Source of the DNA: Methylobacterium oryzae
GTDB taxonomy: Bacteria > Pseudomonadota > Alphaproteobacteria > Rhizobiales > Beijerinckiaceae
Direction: 5' to 3'
Assembly (NCBI RefSeq): GCF_021398735.1
Contig: NZ_CP090351.1
Coordinates: 1-64,000 of the forward strand
Length of the DNA stretch: 64,000 nt
Under the pieces are notes generated by a model, which did not search any database, was not told the DNA's origin, and worked only from the letters and a program-made list of their open reading frames with translations. Shown piece by piece: positions 56,719 through 64,000 of this stretch; position 1 is the stretch's first letter; each line of letters starts with the position of its first letter. A program made the translations under genes and the position numbers.

Positions 56719-57392
56719 GTGAGGATCAGGTTCCGGGAGACGACGCCGCCCTCGACGACGAGGATGCGGGCGACGCCGGCCGCCGCCTGACGCCCGCTGA
56801 GTGGGCCCAGATCAAGGACCTGTGGGAGCTCGGCACCGCGGACGCCTCGGAGATCTGCGCCCGGTTCAAGATCAAGCCCGACACCCTGGCCAAGCGCATC
56901 AAGCGCGCCGGCATCCGCCGGGGCTCGCGCGCCCACGAGGTGGCCAAGGCCAACACCTCGGCCACCGTGAAGGCCGCCGAGAAGACGGCCGAGGAACTGA
57001 CGGCCGAGCGCAAGCAGAAGATCGAGAAGACCAAGTCCGAGCACCTCCAGTGGACTGAGATCCTCGCCCGGCAGGCCATGGCGCTGATCGCCAAGGCGAA
57101 GCAGGAGGACCGGCCGTTCTCGACCGAGGACAAGAACCTGAAGGCGCTGGAGCGCGCCATGAAGATCGTCGTGGCCGCCCGCAACGAGCGCTTCACCCTG
57201 CTCGACGCCCACGACGAGGTGGATGACCGCGAGCTGCCGCAGCTCGTGATCCGCGACCTCACCGAGGCCGAGATCAAGGCGCGCCGGGACGCCCAGGAAG
57301 CCGACGACGCCGAGATCCTCGACGAGACCGACGAGGCGGCCATCGCCGCGCTCGGCGAGGAAGAGGTGATCGAGGACGGCGACGATGACTAG
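56709..57392 (+). CDS. Putative small terminase subunit
   Basis: 227 residues, directly before the large subunit, overlapping it by eight bases. A helix-turn-helix (LTPAEWAQIKDLWELGTADAS..., recognition helix DTLAKRIKRAGI) at about 25-65, then coiled-coil helices for oligomer formation and an acidic tail. Small terminases recognise the packaging site. GTG start with GGAG seven bases upstream; no ATG is in frame before the domain. Confidence 0.78.
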   Translation: MLTGEDQVPGDDAALDDEDAGDAGRRLTPAEWAQIKDLWELGTADASEICARFKIKPDTLAKRIKRAGIRRGSRAHEVAKANTSATVKAAEKTAEELTAERKQKIEKTKSEHLQWTEILARQAMALIAKAKQEDRPFSTEDKNLKALERAMKIVVAARNERFTLLDAHDEVDDRELPQLVIRDLTEAEIKARRDAQEADDAEILDETDEAAIAALGEEEVIEDGDDD

Positions 57393-58689
57393 CGCTGCCG
57401 CCCTGCTGCCCGGGCTCGGCGGCGCACCGGCGCACGAGTTCACGCTCCACCGCGGCCAGTCGACGGTGTTCAAGGACCCGCGCCGTGTGCGCGTGGTCGT
57501 GGCCGGCCGGCGCTGGGGCAAGACGCAGCTCGCGCGCATCCTCGCGGTCCGGGCGGCCGCGGCCAAGACCAAGCAGCTCATCTGGTATGTGGCCCCGACC
57601 TACGGGATGGCCCGCTCGATCCTCTGGGACGAGCTGAAGGACTCCATCCCGAAGAAGTGGATCCGCTCGATCAACGAGACCCGGATGACCGTCCGGCTGC
57701 GCAACGGCTCACGCATCGAGCTGAAGGGCGCGGACAAGCCCGACAGCCTGCGCGGCGTCGCGCTGAACCTGGTGATCGTCGACGAGGCCCAGGACATCGA
57801 GCCCGACACCTGGTTCAAGGTCCTCTACCCGACGCTGACCTCGACCCGCGGTGAGGCGATCATCATCGGGACGCCCAAGGCCTACAACTGGCTCTACGAC
57901 GTCTACATGAAGGGCCAGCGCGGCGAGACCTACCGCGACAGCAAGGGCCGGCTGCGCAAGAACGACCACAAGTCCTGGCAGTTTCCGACGATCACCTCGC
58001 CGTTCATCCCGCTCGAGGAGATCGCGGCCGCGCGCCAGAACATGGACGAGAAGTCGTTCCGCCAGGAGTTCGAGGCGAGCTTCGAGACCATGTCGGGGCG
58101 CGTCTACTACGCCTTCGACCGCAACATCCACGTCGGCGACTACGCCTTCAACCCACACCTGCCGATCTGGGTGGGCCAGGACTTCAACATCGACCCGATG
58201 TCCTCGGTCATCATGCAGCCGCAGGACAACGGCGAGGTGTGGGTGGTCGGCGAGGCGATCCTGTTCAACTCGTCCACCGCCGAGGTCTGCCTCGAGCTCG
58301 ACCGGCGCTACTTCAAGCAGCAGAAGTCGGTCATCATCTTCCCCGACCCGGCCGGCGCGCAGCGCGGGCACGGCCGCGGCGAGAGCGATCTCGACATCCT
58401 GCGCCAGGGCGGCTTCCGCAAGCTCCAGTATAAGCGCAAGCACCCGCCCGTGGCCGACCGCGTCAACGCGGTGAACCGGATGCTCAAGGCGGCCGACGGC
58501 GTGGTGAAGCTGCGGGTCGACCGGAGCTGCAAGCACGTCATCGCGGGCTTCGAGCAGACCATCTACAAGCCGGGCACCCGCGAGGTGGACAAGTCGCAGG
58601 GCGTCGAGCACCCGATGGACGCGATCGGCTACTGCATCGACTTCAAGTTCCCGGTCCGGCGGATCAGCGTGCTGGGCGTCTCGGTCTGA
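57385..58689 (+). CDS. terL: Large terminase subunit
   Basis: 434 residues. ATPase half: Walker A-like GRRWGKT (41-47) and Walker B LVIVDEAQD (about 129-137). Nuclease half: GQDFNIDPMS near 264, FPDPAGAQRG near 315 and HPMDAIGY near 412 supply the RNase H-like acidic residues. It pumps DNA into proheads and cuts the concatemer. The best anchor for the packaging module. Confidence 0.94.
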   Translation: MTSAAALLPGLGGAPAHEFTLHRGQSTVFKDPRRVRVVVAGRRWGKTQLARILAVRAAAAKTKQLIWYVAPTYGMARSILWDELKDSIPKKWIRSINETRMTVRLRNGSRIELKGADKPDSLRGVALNLVIVDEAQDIEPDTWFKVLYPTLTSTRGEAIIIGTPKAYNWLYDVYMKGQRGETYRDSKGRLRKNDHKSWQFPTITSPFIPLEEIAAARQNMDEKSFRQEFEASFETMSGRVYYAFDRNIHVGDYAFNPHLPIWVGQDFNIDPMSSVIMQPQDNGEVWVVGEAILFNSSTAEVCLELDRRYFKQQKSVIIFPDPAGAQRGHGRGESDLDILRQGGFRKLQYKRKHPPVADRVNAVNRMLKAADGVVKLRVDRSCKHVIAGFEQTIYKPGTREVDKSQGVEHPMDAIGYCIDFKFPVRRISVLGVSV

Positions 58690-58699
58690 GGTTGCAGAC

Positions 58700-58715
58700 A
58701 AGTCAGCGCTGACTT
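58700..58715 (+). promoter_or_regulatory. Operator palindrome, copy 24 (portal)
   Basis: CAAGTCAGCGCTGACT, core 58702-58713, a perfect palindrome, 46 bases before the portal start. Confidence 0.7.
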
Positions 58716-58760
58716 ATCATTGTGGCCCCAGACCCCTGCAATCGGTGAGGCGCGCGGAAC

Positions 58761-60392
58761 ATGCTCTCTGGAGCCAGTCAGAAGCAGCTCCAGGAGTTCC
58801 TGAAGCGGCGCCATCCCGAATACGAGAACCGGATCAAGCACTGGAACTTCCTCGAGGCGACCTACGAAGGGTCGCGCGACTGGTTCAAGGCCAACATCCA
58901 CAAGTATCTCAAGGAGGGGCGCAAGGAGTTCAACGACCGTGTGGCGCGGGCCTACCGCTTCAACCACACGCGCGAGATCGTGGAGCTCGTCCAGAAGTAT
59001 CTCTTCAAGGGCGACGTCGTGCGCAAGGACGACGCGCCCGACTACGTCAAGACCTTCTGGAAGGCCTCGACCCGCTCCAACCTCAACATCGACCAGTTCA
59101 TCCGCCTGGTGTCCTCGACCACCTCGCAGCTCGGGCGCTGCGCGGTGTTCGTCGACTCCACGAAGACCGACGCGACGCTGACCAAGGCCGATGAGAAGAA
59201 GGCCGGCGCCCGGGTCTACGCCTACATCGTCAAGCCCCAGAACATCCTGGACTACGGCTTCGACGACGACGACGGCGAGCTGCTCTGGATCCTGGTCGCC
59301 GAGACCTACCGGGACGACAAGGACCCGATCACGGCCACCGGCAAGGTCAAGGTCCGCTACCGGCTCTGGACCCGCACCAACTGGTATCTCTTCGAGGTCA
59401 ACACGACCCGGGGCGGCAACGCGCGCGTCGACCAGACCGGCGACGGCGAGGTCGCGATCGGCCGCGTGCCATGCTTCTTCGCCGACCACCTGATCGGCGA
59501 GAACCTCTACTGGGCGCCGGGCCTGATCGACGAGATCGCCTACCTGGACCGGGCGACCGCGAACTACCTGTCGAACCTCGACGCCATCATCCAGGACCAG
59601 ACCTTCTCCCAGCTCGCGATGCCGGCCCAGTCGGTGCTGCCGGGCGAGAAGGGCTACGACGCGCTGATCGAGGCCGGCACCAAGCGGACCTTCCTCTACG
59701 ACAGCGAGGGCGGTGAGCCGAAGTTCCTGTCGCCGGATCCCAAGCAGGCGCAGCTCATCATCACCGTTATCAACAAGATCATCGCCGAGATCTACCAGAC
59801 GGCCGGCGCGAGCGGTGAGCGGACCAAGCAGGACAACGCGGTCGGGATCGACAACTCCTCGGGCGTGGCCAAGGCCTACGACTTCGACAAGCTGAACTCG
59901 CTGCTCACCTCGAAGGCGCAGTCGCTCCAGCAGGTCGAGAACAAGATCGTGGAGCTGGTCGCGCTCTGGACCGGCGAGACGCCCCCGGAGGAGAACCTCG
60001 TCTCCTACCCCGAGACCTTCGACGTCCGCTCGCTGTTCGACGAGTTCACGGTCGCCCAGAACCTCGCGCTCATGGACGCGCCGCAGACGGTGCGCGCCGA
60101 GCAGATGAAGCAGGTCATCGAGAAGCTGTTCCCGGGCATCGCCAAGGCGATCAAGGACAAGATGCTCGACGAGCTGAAGGATTGGCCGAAGGACCCGATC
60201 GAGCAGGCCCGGCTGATGTTCAACGCCACGTCGCCGGCCGCCGGCGCCGAGGGCGAGAGTTTGACCGCGAGCCGCAGCAACGCGCCGCCCACGGCCTCCA
60301 AGACTTCCGGGCAGTCCGACACCAAGAAGACCTCGACGAAGGGTCGGCAGGGTCAGGTGACGGACAAGACCCAGAAGAAGACCGCGGCCTGA
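58761..60392 (+). CDS. Portal protein
   Basis: 543 residues, right length and position for a portal. Helical with a long stem region; repeated conserved phrases (YLFKGDVVRKDDAP, FIRLVSSTTSQLGRCAVFVD, PQNILDYGFDD, KQDNAVGIDNSSGVAKAYDFDKLNSLL) match phage portal patterns, including the last, which is close to portal core helices. Twelve copies should form the DNA gate at one capsid vertex. Start ATG at 58761. Confidence 0.88.
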   Translation: MLSGASQKQLQEFLKRRHPEYENRIKHWNFLEATYEGSRDWFKANIHKYLKEGRKEFNDRVARAYRFNHTREIVELVQKYLFKGDVVRKDDAPDYVKTFWKASTRSNLNIDQFIRLVSSTTSQLGRCAVFVDSTKTDATLTKADEKKAGARVYAYIVKPQNILDYGFDDDDGELLWILVAETYRDDKDPITATGKVKVRYRLWTRTNWYLFEVNTTRGGNARVDQTGDGEVAIGRVPCFFADHLIGENLYWAPGLIDEIAYLDRATANYLSNLDAIIQDQTFSQLAMPAQSVLPGEKGYDALIEAGTKRTFLYDSEGGEPKFLSPDPKQAQLIITVINKIIAEIYQTAGASGERTKQDNAVGIDNSSGVAKAYDFDKLNSLLTSKAQSLQQVENKIVELVALWTGETPPEENLVSYPETFDVRSLFDEFTVAQNLALMDAPQTVRAEQMKQVIEKLFPGIAKAIKDKMLDELKDWPKDPIEQARLMFNATSPAAGAEGESLTASRSNAPPTASKTSGQSDTKKTSTKGRQGQVTDKTQKKTAA

Positions 60393-60450
60393 TCCCCAGG
60401 CCCGGCACCACCCCGCGCGCCCGAGAGACTGTGGCGCAAGGAGCATGACA

Positions 60451-61389
60451 GTGACCAAGTTCTACCAGGCCCGCAGCTTCCCGCTGCACTCGATCTTCAC
60501 GCACCCCTTCGGCCACTCCCGGCCGGTCTACGACGCCCCGGGCGAGGGCGGTGCAGGCGGTGGTGGAGAGCCCCCGGCGACCCCGCCCGCGACGCCTCCG
60601 GCCACTCCCCCGGCCACGCCGCCCGCGACGCCGCCCACGACCCCGGAGCCCAACGCCGAGCCGACCGGGCCCAAGGCCGGCGACACGATCACCGACGAGG
60701 TGGCCCGGCTCCTCAAGGACACGATGAAGCACAAGAAGGCGGCCCAGACCGCCCAGGAGAAGCTCGCCGCGTTCGGCCAGGTCACGCCCGAGGAGGTCGC
60801 CACGCTGCTCGCCGAGAAGCGCACCGCTGCCGAGAAGAAGGCGGCCGACGAGCTGGCCGCGGCCGAGGCCCGGGGCGAGTTCGACCGCGTGAAGCAGTCG
60901 ATGACCGAGCAGCACAACACGGCGCTCGAGGCGATCCGCAGCCAGGTGGCCGCCAAGGACACCGAGCTCGCGGCCGCGCAGGCGACGATCTCCGAGCTCA
61001 CCGTCGGCTCGGCCTTTGGCAACTCGTCGTTCATCCGCGAGAAGCTGGTGCTGACGCCGGCCAAGGCCCGGACCGTCTACGGCTCGCACTTCGAGACCGA
61101 GGGCACGAAGGTCGTGGCCTACGACAAGCCGCGCGGCGCCGCTGATCGCACTCCGCTGGTCGACGCCCAGGGCAACAAGCTCGGCTTCGAGGCGGCCATC
61201 GCCAAGCTGGTCGAGCTGGATCCCGACAAGGACCACATGCTGCGCTCCACCATGCCGACGGGTGCCGGGTCGAAGACCACGGACAACACCAAGCAGGCGA
61301 AGACGGCCGGCGCCGAGACGACCGAGCTGACGGGGGCCGCCCGCATCCGCGCGGCTCTCGCTGCGAAGAAGACCGCGCTCGGGGCCTGA
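60451..61389 (+). CDS. Probable scaffold or head-assembly protein
   Basis: 312 residues. A Pro/Ala/Thr repeat (PPATPP units, about residues 40-70) separates a short start from a long charged helix (Lys/Ala/Glu-rich, about 90-200), the layout of scaffolding proteins that lie between portal and capsid genes. GTG at 60451 has AAGGAG seven bases upstream; ATG at 60445 is too close to it. No protease motif seen. Confidence 0.7.
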   Translation: MTKFYQARSFPLHSIFTHPFGHSRPVYDAPGEGGAGGGGEPPATPPATPPATPPATPPATPPTTPEPNAEPTGPKAGDTITDEVARLLKDTMKHKKAAQTAQEKLAAFGQVTPEEVATLLAEKRTAAEKKAADELAAAEARGEFDRVKQSMTEQHNTALEAIRSQVAAKDTELAAAQATISELTVGSAFGNSSFIREKLVLTPAKARTVYGSHFETEGTKVVAYDKPRGAADRTPLVDAQGNKLGFEAAIAKLVELDPDKDHMLRSTMPTGAGSKTTDNTKQAKTAGAETTELTGAARIRAALAAKKTALGA

Positions 61390-61414
61390 AACCCCTTGCG
61401 TGGTGCAAAAAAGT

Positions 61415-61430
61415 CAGTCAGTGCTGACTG
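61415..61430 (+). promoter_or_regulatory. Operator palindrome, copy 25
   Basis: CAGTCAGTGCTGACTG inside AAGTCAGTCAGTGCTGACTG, core 61417-61428, in the gap before the capsid gene. Confidence 0.7.
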
Positions 61431-61461
61431 ATTTTGCTTGGCGACGAGTCCCGTGCCGGAT

Positions 61462-61487
61462 ATCCTATTGTAAGTCACCGCTGACTT
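61462..61487 (+). promoter_or_regulatory. Promoter and operator, copy 26 (major capsid)
   Basis: TATCCTATTGTAAGT then TAAGTCACCGCTGACTTA (core 61474-61485). Two operators, 57 bp apart, guard the capsid gene. Confidence 0.65.
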
Positions 61488-61523
61488 ATGCCCGGCACGG
61501 GCAGTCGCCAAGGAGAATTGGGA

Positions 61524-62426
61524 ATGCCCCTGCTTGTGGAAGAGGCCGCGAAGCTGAGCGTCGATCAGCTCGAGCGCGGCATCATCGAAGAGATCATCGT
61601 CCAGGACGACCTGTTCGCCCTGTTCCCGTTCGTCCACGTCAACGGCAAGGCCTACGACTACATTCGTGAGGCCACGCTGTCCGAGGGCGCGTTCCTCGAC
61701 CCCTACGAGGACATCACCGAGGGCGCCGCGACCTTCGAGGAAGTGCAGGCCAAGCTGCGCATCCTGGCTGGCCACGTCGACCTGGACAACTTCCTGGTCG
61801 AGACCCAGTCCGACACCCAGGACCAGCTCGCCGTGCAGCTCGCCGCCAAGGCGAAGGCCCTCGGCATGCAGTTCCGTCGGACGCTGGTGAACGGCGACAC
61901 CACGAAGAACCGCAAGGAGTTCGACGGCGTCAAGGCGCTGGTTCCGGCCAAGCAGACCCTGATCGCCGGCGCCGACGGCGCGGCCGTCTCCTTCACCATG
62001 CTCGACGAGCTGCGTGACGCGGTCATCGGCGGCGCCGACGTGCTCATGATGCGCAAGGGCACCTGGCGCTCGATCAAGGCGCTGCTGCGCGCCATGGGCG
62101 GCAACGACGCCGGCACGATCATCGTCAAGGACTTCGGCAAGGCGCTGCCGGCGTTCGATGGGACCCCGGTCATCATCAACGACTACATCACCGCCGACGA
62201 GGTCCAGGGCGCGTCGACCGCCTCCACCTCGATCTACGCCCTGCGCCTCAACGAGGTCGACGGCATCCACGGCCTCTACGGCGGCGCCACCGCCGGCCTG
62301 CGGGTCGAGGAGATCGGCAAGCTCGAGGGCAAGGACGCCCAGCGCTGGCGCCTCAAGTGGTATTGCGGCACGGCCCTGAAGCGCACGACCTCGGTGGCCC
62401 GTCTCAAGGGCGTGACCAACATCTAA
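61524..62426 (+). CDS. Major capsid protein
   Basis: 300 residues from the ATG at 61524, which follows AAGGAGAATTGGGA. A helical N-arm (VEEAAKLSVDQLERGIIEEI), a long beta-rich E-loop (EATLSEGAFLDPYEDITEG), helix AVQLAAKAKALGMQFRRTLVNG and the end block GIHGLYGG...VARLKGVTNI fit the HK97 fold of capsid proteins. Place between scaffold and head genes agrees. Own promoter with two operators and a terminator after it, as expected for the most abundant protein. Confidence 0.85.
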   Translation: MPLLVEEAAKLSVDQLERGIIEEIIVQDDLFALFPFVHVNGKAYDYIREATLSEGAFLDPYEDITEGAATFEEVQAKLRILAGHVDLDNFLVETQSDTQDQLAVQLAAKAKALGMQFRRTLVNGDTTKNRKEFDGVKALVPAKQTLIAGADGAAVSFTMLDELRDAVIGGADVLMMRKGTWRSIKALLRAMGGNDAGTIIVKDFGKALPAFDGTPVIINDYITADEVQGASTASTSIYALRLNEVDGIHGLYGGATAGLRVEEIGKLEGKDAQRWRLKWYCGTALKRTTSVARLKGVTNI

Positions 62427-62438
62427 GGTCTCGACAAT

Positions 62439-62454
62439 AAGTCACCACTGACTT
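62439..62454 (+). promoter_or_regulatory. Operator palindrome, copy 27
   Basis: TAAGTCACCACTGACT, core 62441-62452, after the capsid stop and before its terminator, as copy 18 lies before its own. Confidence 0.65.
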
Positions 62455-62463
62455 ACCATCAGA

Positions 62464-62489
62464 GGGCGGGGAGCGATCCCCGCCCTTTC
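62464..62489 (+). terminator. Terminator after major capsid gene
   Basis: GGGCGGGG / CCCCGCCC with loop AGCGAT and a following TTT. Confidence 0.85.
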
Positions 62490-62517
62490 GTCGTCTCGAA
62501 CCCCTGCAAGGACCCAG

Positions 62518-62781
62518 ATGCCAGCGATCCGCATCTACGGGCAGCCGGACTGCATCTGGTGTGCCCGCGCCAAGGCGCTCTGCGAGAACCGCGCCTACGA
62601 CCACAGCTACGCCGACATGAAGGCCGACCCGGGCGCCCGCGCCTACGTCGCCGGCCGCGTCGGCTCCGAGACCTTCACCGCCCCGCAGATCTTCGTCGGC
62701 GAGCGGCTGATCGGCGGCTTCACCCAGCTCGCGCTGGCCGACAATGACGGCTCGCTCCCGCAGATGATCGCGGGGGCCTGA
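62518..62781 (+). CDS. Glutaredoxin-like protein
   Basis: 87 residues. Active site CIWC (Cys12, Cys15), then TAPQIFVGERLIGGF with the cis-proline and glutathione-contact block of glutaredoxins. It can carry electrons to ribonucleotide reductase, but lies in the head operon rather than with the reductase. ATG at 62518 with AAGGACCC upstream. Confidence 0.88.
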   Translation: MPAIRIYGQPDCIWCARAKALCENRAYDHSYADMKADPGARAYVAGRVGSETFTAPQIFVGERLIGGFTQLALADNDGSLPQMIAGA

Positions 62782-62782
62782 C

Positions 62783-63508
62783 ATGGCGCGCATCAAGATC
62801 ACCCAGCCCGGCTGGGCCGGCTTCACCGGCGAGATCGGCATCACGCTGTTCAAGGACGGCATCTCGGTCGACCACGTCGGCCGGCGCGAGATCGTCATGA
62901 TCGGCGCCTCCCTGTCCCTGATCGAGGTGGACGACGAGGGCGACGAGGGCGAGAACCCGGCGCTCCAGCACCGGATGCTCACCGACGGCTCGATGTCGAT
63001 CCCGGCCGAGGTCCTGACGCCGCTCGCGCGCGCCAGCGACGAGCCGAGCGTCCCGGCCGCGCCCCGCGCCGCCAAGGCCGTCGACCCGACCACGATCACC
63101 TTCCACACCAAGGACGAGCTGGAGAAGCTCGCCGAGACCAAGGGCCTCGCCGGGCTCCGGGCGATCATGGACCCGCTCAACATCAAGGCGGTCTCGATCA
63201 ACAAGGCGATCCAGGTGATCCTGAAGGCCGAGCTGCGGCTCAAGGCCGAGCTGGAGCACGCCGGGCACCTGGTGCGCGAGGACCAGGCCAACGCCGGCGC
63301 CTCGACCCCGAACGAGGTCGTCGAGGGTGAGGACGACAAGGCCGGAGAGCAGGGCGGCGAGCAGAGCGGCCAGCAGAACGGCCAGCAGGGCGGCGAGAGC
63401 TCCGAGGAGGCCGAGACCGACGAGGACGGCAAGCCGAAGGCCACGACCCCGCCCAGCGCCAAGAACACCGACGCCGGCCCGGGCGCCGACGGCAGCGAGC
63501 AGGCCTGA
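62783..63508 (+). CDS. Head-module protein with disordered acidic tail
   Basis: 241 residues. Folded first 160 residues: a beta barrel start (GEIGITLFKDGISVDHVGRRE), then helices (ELEKLAETKGLAGLRAIMD). Residues 170-241 are Gln/Gly/Glu/Ser-rich and disordered. Probably a head decoration or internal protein, from position only. Starts two bases after the glutaredoxin stop. Confidence 0.7.
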   Translation: MARIKITQPGWAGFTGEIGITLFKDGISVDHVGRREIVMIGASLSLIEVDDEGDEGENPALQHRMLTDGSMSIPAEVLTPLARASDEPSVPAAPRAAKAVDPTTITFHTKDELEKLAETKGLAGLRAIMDPLNIKAVSINKAIQVILKAELRLKAELEHAGHLVREDQANAGASTPNEVVEGEDDKAGEQGGEQSGQQNGQQGGESSEEAETDEDGKPKATTPPSAKNTDAGPGADGSEQA

Positions 63509-63513
63509 TCCCG

Positions 63514-64000
63514 ATGAAGAACCTCCCGGCCGGCTGCGCCTTCTCCGTCACGGTCCCGTTCCAGAACGCCCAGGGCGTCGCGGTCCAGCCGACCGGGATC
63601 ATCGTCACCGTCCTCAACGAGGACGGCAAGGTCCTGCACGGGCCCGAAATCCCCGATGCGTCCGTGCTCGAGCAGGACGCGATCACCTACAAGGTCCCGG
63701 CCTCGGTCAACGCGCTGCCGGTGGACGTGCCGCTGGCCGTGCGCGTCGTCGAGGTGGAGCTCACCACGGCCGACGGCGTGATCGAGCTGCGCGAGAGCGT
63801 GCTCCTGCGCGCGGGGCTACGCCTGCGCTACCTCGTGAACTCGTTCGGCACCTACGAGCGCCTGGTCATGGCCGCGGCCGACATGCCGCGGATCGAGAGC
63901 TTCAACGCCCTCGAGCAGACCGACCAGGAGCCGGCCCTGATCGAGGCGTTCCGGCGCCTCACCCGCTTCGGCTACCGCGTGCTGCCACCGGGCTACGACG
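63514..64000 (+). CDS. Head or neck protein, cut by window edge
   Basis: At least 162 residues; the frame is open to the right edge. ATG at 63514 after CCTGATCCCG. Begins MKNLPAGCAFSVTVPFQNAQG with beta-rich, Ig-like pattern (VLNEDGKVLHGPEIPDASV). Not recognised; position suggests a head-tail connector or decoration protein. Confidence 0.65.
   Translation, partial: MKNLPAGCAFSVTVPFQNAQGVAVQPTGIIVTVLNEDGKVLHGPEIPDASVLEQDAITYKVPASVNALPVDVPLAVRVVEVELTTADGVIELRESVLLRAGLRLRYLVNSFGTYERLVMAAADMPRIESFNALEQTDQEPALIEAFRRLTRFGYRVLPPGYD

Noticed and set aside
58629..60458. Minus-strand open frame of 609 codons opposite the portal gene
   Set aside because: Shadow of GC-rich codons; no ribosome site or family motif, and it spans an operator and two intergenic gaps.

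Overview
This 64 kb window reads as part of the genome of a large, high-GC tailed double-stranded DNA phage. The GC-rich codon use and several gene families (DUF6894-type, class II ribonucleotide reductase, small secreted proteins) suggest an alphaproteobacterial, perhaps Methylobacterium/Rhizobiales-like, host; the host is an inference. No integrase, DNA polymerase, tRNA or rRNA gene was seen. Nearly all DNA is coding, in tight ATGA/GTGA-overlapped operons.

Layout. (1) 0-22 kb: DNA metabolism. RecA-like recombinase, SbcD/SbcC-like nuclease pair, RuvC-like resolvase, class II (B12) ribonucleotide reductase, ThyX, dUTPase, a P-loop kinase and a DnaQ-like exonuclease. Four lower-GC 'moron' islands interrupt it (about 2.6-3.6, 7.5-10.3, 14.4-14.9 and 18.05-19.5 kb): a secreted protein, a three-Cys-motif protein with its partner TcmP, a small unknown protein, and a HEPN/Toprim-type protein. 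(2) 22-42 kb: mostly small unknown genes, with an unusual number of proteins carrying Sec signal peptides, a lytic transglycosylase, a MazG-like protein, a HerA-like ATPase, a small ArfA-like ribosome-rescue protein and a fifth low-GC island at 33-34 kb. (3) 42.2-45.6 kb: long non-coding stretches with an 11-bp-phased GTCC array, a CCATGG cluster and an 18-bp direct repeat around two paralogous genes; this is a candidate replication or partition region. (4) 46-52.3 kb, minus strand: a ParA ATPase with a ribbon-helix-helix-like partner, a P-loop kinase and an SF2 helicase. (5) 52.3-56.6 kb: two ParB-like proteins, a Cys-rich protein, an ABC-type ATPase and a GNAT enzyme, possibly a DNA-modification cassette. 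(6) 56.7-64 kb: packaging and head module (small and large terminase, portal, scaffold-like, major capsid, glutaredoxin-like, head proteins).

Regulation. A 16-bp palindrome close to AAGTCAGCACTGACTT occurs at least 27 times, almost always between genes, and in the clearest cases directly follows a TATA(A/G)(A/T)-type -10 box. This looks like one repressor or activator controlling most operons. ParA, the phased repeats and the operator network together fit a temperate phage-plasmid, but neither a repressor nor a replication initiator was identified in the window.
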